The position numbers and the translations under genes are program-made. This document shows positions 1 through 9,700 of a stretch of DNA of 23,239 nucleotides, piece after piece (positions within the stretch are counted from its first letter, which is position 1; each line of letters begins with the position of its first letter). The DNA lies in assembly GCA_000969725.1 (NCBI GenBank), contig JXSR01S029300.1, one strand, 5' to 3'. The DNA is from Ophiothrix spiculata (lineage: Eukaryota > Echinodermata > Ophiuroidea > Amphilepidida > Ophiotrichidae). The notes beneath the pieces were generated by a model, which made no database searches, was not told the DNA's origin, and saw only the letters and a list, made by a program, of their open reading frames with translations.

Positions 1-519
1 TAAAAATCAACATCACCATCATGTTCCTTGTGAAAATTCCTTTCTGGAAATGTATACTTTTATTAACTTTAAGTACTTTGTTCAAAAGTTATGGTACAAA
101 ATAAATTTGCAAAAATGCAACAATGAGTGATGTGCTTTCCCCCCTTAAGAACCCTTGTGTAAATACCTGTAAATCATTATATCTGAAGATAAATGAGAAG
201 AACATTAAATTTCATCATGTGAGTGCAAGAAAGTTATATCTGCAATAGCTGCTATTTGTCTTTAATTTGCTTTGAACACTGTAAAATCTCCTGCCTTGGG
301 TCAGTGGCTCTTGAAATGGATCTTCAGATGATGGTACTATTTCAGGAGCCACTGACCTATGACAGGGACATTTTGGGGGATTTTTTACATTCTAGTGACT
401 GCATGGGGTATTAGATAAATATAATTTAAGGCAGCCATTGCAGATAGGACATTCTTGCGCACACAGGACAATTTCACTTTACTGTCTGGAGGAAGACAAA
501 TGACTTATAAGAAATCTAT

Positions 520-647
520 TTAGGGGTCACTTCAAAACTCAACCGGCGATTGCCTGCGGGTTCTGGGCGGTTGAACCGGAATAAAACAATAGCCAACCGC
601 CCAGAACCGGCAGACAACCGCTAGTTGAGTTTTGAAGTGACCTCTTA
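520..647. mobile_element. 122-bp foldback MITE, PIF/Harbinger-like
   Basis: Positions 523-644 form two arms of about 53 bases that pair almost end to end (about 7 mismatches) around a loop of about 16 bases. The ends read GGGGTCACTT and AAGTGACCTC. TTA stands directly on both sides (520-522 and 645-647). A 3-bp TTA target duplication with G-rich ends is typical of PIF/Harbinger non-autonomous elements. The family is inferred from ends and target site only. Confidence 0.7.
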
Positions 648-763
648 TATGAATAGGCAGGTGACTTTAACTACACCTCTATACTCTATCAATCTTGAAG
701 TATGCAACAAGCAGCCGATTAACGCACAAAAACCAATATGACCATACGGGGAAGTAAAATAGT

Positions 764-787
764 CCATCTTTTTTAAATAAAAAAGAT
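764..787. repeat. Perfect short hairpin
   Basis: CATCTTTTTT and AAAAAAGATG are separated by AAAT, giving 10-bp perfect arms. It lies in an intron and no function is evident. It may be chance in AT-rich DNA. Confidence 0.5.
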
Positions 788-1078
788 GTACTCAATCTTG
801 CTGAATATTCAAATAAACTGATTTTCAAGGTTTGTCCATGTGCATAGCATAACAAATAATACCAAAATCACGAACGATTCATGTACAAAAATATTAATAC
901 GCAGTGATTTGGTCTTAATCAATCCTAATCAATCATTGCTAGTCTCTTACACAATACAAAATCACCAGTTCACAATGATGTAGAATACAAGGGATATGCT
1001 ATGGATCTTAATTGTAACAGAGTCCCATTGTTTGTTGCACACTTCAAGATAGAGCAAAATTTTGGGGCGAATACTTAC

Positions 1079-1266
1079 CAAGACCTTGAAAGCATAGAGT
1101 AAGTTGGGGGTATCAGCAACACATCCATATTCATTTTGCACTGGGTTGTACTTGGGAATGTAACCATCACGTCCAGAGCACAAGAAGACTTTCTCAATAT
1201 TCAGGTTGAATCCGTCACCAAGGTTTTGTACTGGGTCGACATGGATACGGCCATAGATGTTGTCAC
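1079..1266 (-). CDS. FREM2: FREM2-like exon 13, last coding exon in the window
   Basis: 188 bases, phase 1 in, phase 0 out; acceptor TTATACAG, donor GTAAGT. The peptide [20 protein letters not shown], then [18 protein letters not shown], then [18 protein letters not shown] matches FREM2. The intact donor shows that the gene continues left. Roughly 200 further residues with the membrane span and tail would be expected and are not in the window. Confidence 0.95.
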
Positions 1267-3730
1267 CTGTATAAACAAACAGATTGAAATTAAGCTACCG
1301 GGTATAGGTTAAAATAAGAGTAATTTCTAAAAACAAAAATGTTCTTGCGTCCATCCGTCCCAGGTAGCATATACTTTATGATTCCAGCCAGATAATTAAA
1401 TGCTAATTATCATATCAATCTTCCGATAGCAGGTGTATTTTACAGAACCAGATTCTTCAACCCTGTACTGTACGTATTTCACAGGTACTACATTGGTACA
1501 TACAAGTGTTTCCGGTAAGGTTTTTGAACTTGCGCCAGTTCGAGCGATTTTAACAAAGTTGAAAAAGTGCATGCGCCAAAATCAATAGCTGCGGCTGAAA
1601 ATTAGCTCAATACAGCTAGAAAAATATCTTCCTCACACATTTTCAGAAACTTGTTGCGCCAATTTTCACCGCTTCTGCGCCAATGGCGTGCCATACGACC
1701 TAAGTAGCGGAAACACTGGTACATACAACGAAATAGGAGTACACCCCGGAAATAGCACTGCAACAATAATAACATAGGCTTCTTTGTGGCAATGTTACTC
1801 AATTAGAGCCTAACAAAATTTGATTGAACAGTATAAACAATAATCCAGATTGAAGGGCCCCATTGTTTGAAAATGCAGCACCTATAATATATAGATCTTT
1901 ATTCGCCATTAATTTTTTTGTTTGGCCTGAAAGCGTACCCCTGCGGATGCTTTGAAGTATTATCGGGGCATAATGTGTATATCGATCACCAATTGCCAAT
2001 TCTCAGCAAACCCTTTTAAGGGTTTGCTGAGAAGATGCTTAAACGATGCTCATGTTGGAGACCAGAGATTTCACTTCTCACACAAGTATATCATCATGAA
2101 AGTTCAGGTTTAGACCAACCTAGAAATCTGCTAATTGCTGATTCTATTCACAAAAGTATCTTTATGCTTACCTGGCAAGAAAGCTGTATCAGCACCATCA
2201 CCGAATCCCATACTGCCATCAGATAACCAGAGCATCTCTTTGCCTAGCAACAAGAATTCTGTGTTCAAGCTGTATTCTGCTGGCACAGGGTCGCTGACCT
2301 GTTGGAATCTGATGGGCAAGTCAAAGATGATCTTCTCTTGTGGGTTACAGGTGATCTGGGCACTGTACTCTTGGTTTGGCAGAGTGGTACATGGGATCAA
2401 ACGAATGATGTAGTTGCCGCTGTAATCCGAGACCTACAAGGGTAAAAAGAGACAAGATTCCAATAGAATCAATCAGACATTTGCTGCTAGTTGATGCACA
2501 TCTAGCAGTATTAGCTGCTAATTGATGCACATCTAGCAGTATTATATTATCATTTATGTATGTTACAACTTTTCTGGGCAAAAAGCACTCTCATCTTTTC
2601 TTCTTTTTTTTTCATCTCTGAATTGCCCTGTCATTATTTCCCTTAAGGGTGTAGATTTTGCAAATGTTTTTTTCCCCTACATGCTCTAACATGAAACGCC
2701 CCCTTTCCACTTAAATTTAACTGATAGATCAGTATTTTGCACTTAGAGCACTGCATATACAGTGTATACCTGCTAACATTAGTGCAATTCAAGAAATTCC
2801 TGACTATTTTTATTTTCTATTTTAGAAGGCCTTTTCCCTTTGCACCATGCACACACTGTATCTTGATGTTATTGTTTTAAAAAAACCTAACCATATATGT
2901 TTTAATTTTACATTTTCAAGAACTTTTTAAAAGAGTTTGGAGTGGTCATGAAGAATGGTACATGATCTAAAGGTCCACAAAACTTAAGGAGGCTGCATGA
3001 TAATGACATTTCTCCATTTTCTTCTTTTCTTGGTCACAGTAAAATGTAAAACCAAAAAGAAAGAATAAAATGTAGTTACATAAATGACAAAAATGTCCTT
3101 TTGGCAAATAAGATAGCTAATTTTTGCTTTTTTAAAAGGTTTTTTTTTTCAATCAATCGGACTTACAGCATGATCGGAGACAAATTGCCAGAGCTGCTCT
3201 GGTTGAGCAAATGTTGGTTGTGACCTGAGCAGGTTGAGGGTGTACGTGAGTCCTGGGTGATCTGCTGAAGAGACACTGGATTGCATGTCAGTTGCCGGAT
3301 GATCCAGAACAAATAGACCTCGGAATTGAGCATCCGTCTTGAAGTTGACTACGAGTCTACCTTCTTCATCAATACGCATGCTGGTTGGGTACAATGAACC
3401 TGAGGAGAAGGGAAAAAAAAAACATTGATGTTAAACATGCTGTCTATGTTTGTGAAACAACTGATGTATTTATTTTTTTGAGCAAATGAAGCGAGCTTGC
3501 AGCATATAGACCAAAAGAGGACTTCCCCATCAGGTCTATACATGGAATGAACTTATAGTGACAATACACTAAATGAAGTAGGTGTGAATTAACCCTATAT
3601 TACCATAAGGGATTTCTGTTTTTTAGCCTACAATGGGATGAAAGCATAAAATGGGATTCAAATTCAAGACCCTTGCTTCCCAAACCATATTCTATTGGTA
3701 AACTACCGCTAAGTCCAAATCACAGTATAC

Positions 3731-3762
<32 letters not shown>

Positions 3763-6700
3763 ACCACACACACACACATACACACCTATGGCATGTTTGG
3801 ACTTTTAATGAGATTAGGTCACTATTAGGGTTCATTGATAGCAAATATGCTTTTCTATATAACACATATATGTAAGTTCATCTTTGATTAAATAATCCAT
3901 TCTTTTATATAAAAAAAAACCACACACAACGAAAATCAAACAGCCACTGAACCGTGACTTAGGAAAACTTAAACTAGTAACATGGGGAAACTAAGACGTT
4001 GTATATGCCAGCTAGTATTTCACACTATAGGCCAAACAATAATTTATTGGACAGTAAAAACAAAAAACAAAAGTGCAGGGCCCCATTGTTTGTAAATGCA
4101 ACCTGTACCATGGATTTTTGTTTAAATTGTCCAATAAATATTTATACTGCCTATACATGGTAAAGACCTATGAAATGAGAAACATGTCAGTTTCATCATG
4201 CAGTGAGCTTTTCCTCATCAGATCTCACAGGTACTTTATCCTAATGGTTGAATTCAAGTAAAAATCACATCTTTTTGAACATTTGAAAAAAAAATATCAG
4301 ATAGGCCTATTCCTTCCATACCTGCCAAGGTTGAGTCTGTGGTCTGTGCGCCAATGCCATTCTGCCACAAGATGGAGGTGTCGTAGACAAATGTCAACTG
4401 CAGATCAGATTTCTGGTCAAAGTGCTGCCATCCTCCAATACCAGCTGGTGAATGGAATACATAGGAGACGTACAATGGCACACGAAGATTCACATAAGAT
4501 TGCACCAGATCAAGAACCTGTCACAAAAGAATAAATTACATCTGTTAATAGCTGAGAATACATTTTATATTTACTTGGAGGTGTAAGTCTGTAATCATAA
4601 TGCAAAGGTGTTTTTTTTTCATAAGGGTTGTTCAAAAGTCAAATGATTTGAAATGATTCTCAATAGCGATCCATAAATTTGAAAAGAATGAACTTGTGAG
4701 GTTCCTAATAGTAAATCAAATAATTCTCTATAAGACTGAATCAGTTCAAATCATCTGAAAATTGCCAAGAGTTGTGTACCATAATATATGGATAGTCACT
4801 CATAGATCGGTATCTTCTTAAAATTCCTGATCTAGCTGTTATCCAAAGGACCCACCATTTCTAACTTTTCCAAACAAAGACCCACCATTTTCATTATTTG
4901 GCTCAAACTTTGATAGTCACAATAACTGAAGCCAGAATATTAAGGGATTTATTAATTTTTAATCACCTGGAAACACCCATGTTGTACTAGACTCTCACTG
5001 AAAGACCCCATAATCTTTGACCTGTCACTATAGCACTACCTATTCTTCAAAAGACCTCTTATATCTTAGGTACTAATTAGTGACATTTGTATTTCAAGTA
5101 ACATCCCCCTACCCCAGGATGGAGTCTTTGATATTGCATACACCACATTAATAAATGATCAGAAGTTTTCATTAAAATATGTGATGACTCGATCGCCCCG
5201 AAAAGGGGGACTTTGCGACAGAACACTTTTCGAGAAACTGATGAAAATAAAGAAAATAATAAGAATTTCCAGCAAATTTTTCTGAAAATTTGATCGCCTT
5301 GATCAATTTCAACAAGTAAGGTGTCATTTTAAAGCTTAGAAAATACTATAACAGATGAAATGATAAAATCAAAATTGATGTCATCTGCAAAGTCCCCCCT
5401 TTCGGGGTGAGCCATCACATATGTGTGAAATGTCTGTGTGTCATTTTAGCAAGACCTCTCCTACCTGTCCATCGGTGCCAACAAGACCACCGCATTCATC
5501 CAGCAGTTCAGACATATCATAATAAGCATTGAATTCCCACAGGCAAGCTTCAAGGTCCAAATTCCTGTAGAATCTCAGAGTGCTAGCGCCACGCAGATCC
5601 TGGTTGAATTGGTATGGCACCACCTCACCGATAACATTGGGGTTCTTGGTTTCTTCTGAGATGAAGCCAAACTCTGTCGGGAGTTCATTGTAGTCCAGCA
5701 AGTTGGAGCATCTGTGTGTTCCTACTCGGAGGCCATCTGGGCTGAGGGCAAACTCAAAGTTGGACAGTTGTCTGGTGGAGATGACTGGAAGCATACCATC
5801 TGTGGGGATTGACAAAGAAGCATTGTTTCATTGGATGAGTTTGTCAACATTTTGAAAGAACTAGTCTGTCTTTTAAAAAACATCTTGGAGCCCTGTTGAA
5901 GATATAAGCTTCCTTTTGCTTACTTGGTTCCAAGTACCAAGTTGGGTTTCCTTGGCGAAAGCCTAAACAAGGTGATTTTTTTTTTCATTTATTAATTTGC
6001 ATCAATTTCTACCTTCAAGCATTATATCTTAAACTTACCAACATGAGGCATGGTGACAGTGAGCTTAATCTTATTGGGGTGTTCAGGATCAGCGGGCCCA
6101 GTATACCTCAGCCTGGCATTGTATGGCTCAGCGCCGATGGCATCGGCATTCCTCGGTAGACACATGCCATCTTCAGTGCTGATGGTGACTGCTTGCGAGT
6201 AGTGTTCACGGCCTGGGTCTCCTTGGTTACTCACGGCACGAGCCACACATTGGACACGGGAGCCAGGGCCATAATAGATGCTGTCGAGGGTTACCTAGGA
6301 TTAGGATATTGAAAAGAAGATTGATGATTAAAAAATATATTACCTATGGATCAATTCCTTATCTTATTTTGTACCTTTTGCATAAAATAATTTCAAAATT
6401 TTCGTCACCACATACTGTGAAAGTTAATAGGGAGGGGCACATTTTTATCGGTAGGAATATGGGGGTCAAGGGAACTATAACTTAAACAAAAGACTTTGGG
6501 AACTAAAAATTATGCTTGAAATGGAATTCTACGAGGTATCAGGTATAAAATGTGAAATGGGAGTAATTGGAGTCACTTGGGAAGAACCACCATCCCCATG
6601 GCCCCCTAAAAAATTTTGTTACTTAATTTTTACATTTTTGCTAGGCAGACATACCATATGAGTACTGGTAAAGAATGTATTACTGTTGATCTCCTTCAGG

Positions 6701-9700
6701 GGGTATGTGACGCCACTAGAAGTGGTTGGTGCGGCTACCATCCAACGGAATTCAGTCAGTGTGTCGTTGACGTTCTCAGAATCGCAGATCTGGCCAGTGG
6801 TTGAGTATTCTGGATGTTTGGGGTTGCATGGCTGAAAAGAAGGAACAGAAAATCATATATTTATAAAATATACAAATTAGTGTGCAAATGTAGCATCATC
6901 AGTCCATTTACGGCAAACAAAATATGTCTAAGAAGCAAATTGACATCAACATACCCTTTAAGACAATGCTTTCTGCATAACAGACTTACTTTCCTTCTAA
7001 AGGAGAAACTCTTTATCACACCTTAATACTAAGAAAGACCTTCAGGCAACGTTGGAGGAAATTTCTATGTGAAATAAAACTTAAATAAGCAATATTTAGA
7101 CCAGCTTCAAATATCAGGTTACAATAGGTGTTTTCCCTTATCATCTTTTATCATATTCTCAAATTATGCTATGTGATGTTCAGTACATTGTATCTACTGG
7201 CAGTTAATGTTGTTGCTGCTGTTAATCATTATTCTAATAAAACATTTATTTTTATGATTGATCAATTCAATAATCGTTTTCAAAAAGAACCGTAATACTT
7301 ACTGTTACACAGACAAGTGGGTATCCACGTGGTGGGTATGTTGTAGCACCGTCAATGTTGTCGTAATTCAAGAGAGACACAACAACGGGGGTTGATGGGA
7401 AGGTTACTCCGGTAATCTGGCCTTCCTGTTCGATGTACACAAGAGCACGGTTCATCTAGAATAAAGAAAAAGATATATCAGTATAGACCTACTTAAAATA
7501 ATTAAAAACAGAACAAACTTTGTCACTTTGACATAGTTGTTCAGCTTTTCTGGTTTCCATGGATACTATATATTTCAGGAAAGGGTAAAAATGTGTGACA
7601 AAGATCGGGCATTTGATAAGAAATTTTTATTTGTTTTTTTTACAAGAACAGATCTGTGAGTTTTCACACAATTAATTTTCATCCCTTCCTACATCGGAGT
7701 TAGTCTCTCATACGGCTTGAGCCCTGCAAGAACTGATTGTATACAGGATGTTTCAATCATGAGATCTTCATCACTGATACTATGGTTTGCAAATGGTCCA
7801 AGAGGATTCATTTAGTGGAAGCACTAAATTTCATGTGGGCAAGCAATCTGCATCAACATTATCACACAGGGTCAATTTATACTTAGCCTCATTACCAAAC
7901 ATTTTGCTGTGACGTCAAACTATGGGCAGTCATAGGTGTCAACAAGAGAGGGGTGTCTACAAAATTGATAAGGGTGACTATTACAATGAAAAAGGTGTCT
8001 AAATTACGGCAAAGGGTATGTAAAACCCATAACGATGTCTAAACCAAAAATCAATATGTAACCCAAAATGGCATTAGAAAAGGTGTCTAAAACAACCCAT
8101 ATAGTTTGATATCAAAACAAAATGTTTGGTAGCAAAAAATTTATTTGGAGGCCCGAGTATAGTTTGACCCATACAGGTAATTTTTAAATGGGGGTCGAGA
8201 TCAGGGTTGCCAGATCATGGACGCAAATCAATACAAAATTCTGAAAAACCTGTAGATGTAAACCCCTTTTTCGGTTTTGAATTTTGATTTCAATCTCAGA
8301 AAAGATGAATAAAACCATCAAATGCATTTTTAGAAATTACATTGATTACATTAAAAAGGTGCTACTTTAAGTTTCAAGAAGTGATAGCAGCACTTTTATC
8401 AACAAAATTTTGCAAACAAAAACAGAGAAGTCTCCTAATCAATTAAGTATGACAAGGAAGCTGATCTATTTCTAATACAAAATGTCAGCTTCATTTACAT
8501 GTAACATGTCAAGTGGATTTGATCAGGGTGTAGTCTAGACTCCAAGACTGGAAGTGACATTACCAAACTTCTTGTTTGAATCTGGTTTCTCAGTATTATA
8601 AAGATGTAATGCAATGCTTGCAAAAACACATATTTGATGCTGTTTTTGTCACCTCAAAACTGTGGAGGTCAGCTCCCCCTCTCCCCCTCCCCCTCCACAG
8701 CATCACATCACCGCTATGGTTTTTACCTTCAAAGATTACTTCAATTTTAAAATCTTGACACCCAAATTATTTGTCCCACAACACAAGAAAGATACAAACA
8801 AGCTTCCATTTTGTCAACTGACATCATCAAGTTTTAAGAATATTCCACAAATTCATTCCATTGAGACTCATAAATTCAATATATTATACTTTTAAATGGG
8901 ATTACAGCTAATTGTTGTTGATTTATTAAATACTAACATGTATTAAAACATGCTGGGAGAAATATTAACTTTTAAAATTTAATCCAAAACATACTCAAAC
9001 CATCCTAAATAAACCACACTTTATCAATGCAATAAAATAAAATTCCAAAGAAACAGAAGTTATTGCTAATATCCTATTTTCACAAAATTTGATGGTTCAT
9101 GCTCTTTCTCACATCATTATGAGTTTCTTGGATAAAACCCAGAAAATACATGGACAAATTTATCATCATTTCTGACAGAAAACCTGTCTGGGACATCAAA
9201 GATTTTCCAAGACTTTGCATGACAATATCTATATCTTTTATCTGCATACTCATTTATGACATCACTAACACAAAAAGAGCTTTCCTCCTTTCTCCAGAAA
9301 TGGAAAACCACATTTCCCTGGATTCACAAAACTTTCAAGATGACACATCTTTTAATCTTTTATTTGAAACAAAAGCTGATTGAAATCACTCCAAATGTAG
9401 GGAAAGGCAAACCCAACAAAAACTAGTCTTACGTGATTGATATACAAATGACTTCAGCCATAAAATGACATAAATTGTGCATTATGATATCCAAATGTGT
9501 CGTCGCACACGGAAAAGTACAAAGTTGCAGATATTGCCGGCTGAAGTTGAGAATAACTGATAAATGTTAGAGGTAGATTTTGAGATCTAATAATATATGT
9601 TGGTTCTTTAAAGTGTATGTTAATGTTTTCAACAAATCAGTTCTGTTTAATATGAAAAAGTGTTAAAAATATGTAAATTCCTAGATTTTATGACATGACA

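Larger units (their letters stand above)
1..1078 (-). other. Intron after exon 13 (continues off the left edge)
   Basis: AT-rich, with no frame resembling the expected FREM2 C-terminal segment on either strand. It holds a 122-bp foldback element (523-644) and a small hairpin (764-787). Nothing else was recognised. Confidence 0.7.
1267..2171 (-). other. Intron between exons 12 and 13
   Basis: 905 bases. It contains a 211-bp inserted element with 12-bp target repeats (1494-1728), one copy of a small repeat family (1823-1913), and a palindrome (2001-2032). Confidence 0.85.
3400..4321 (-). other. Intron between exons 10 and 11
   Basis: 922 bases. It holds a tRNA-like SINE candidate (3641-3713), a 30-base C run with an AC tract (3733-3785), and copy 2 of a small foldback family (4042-4139). 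Confidence 0.85.

Noticed and set aside
1-1078. Search for the FREM2 C-terminal exon with its membrane span
   Set aside because: No hydrophobic stretch or conserved word in a frame with splice sites was found; it is assumed to lie beyond the left edge.
3641-3713. A functional tRNA gene
   Set aside because: The boxes are degraded and the arms do not pair well; a SINE remnant is the most that can be supported.
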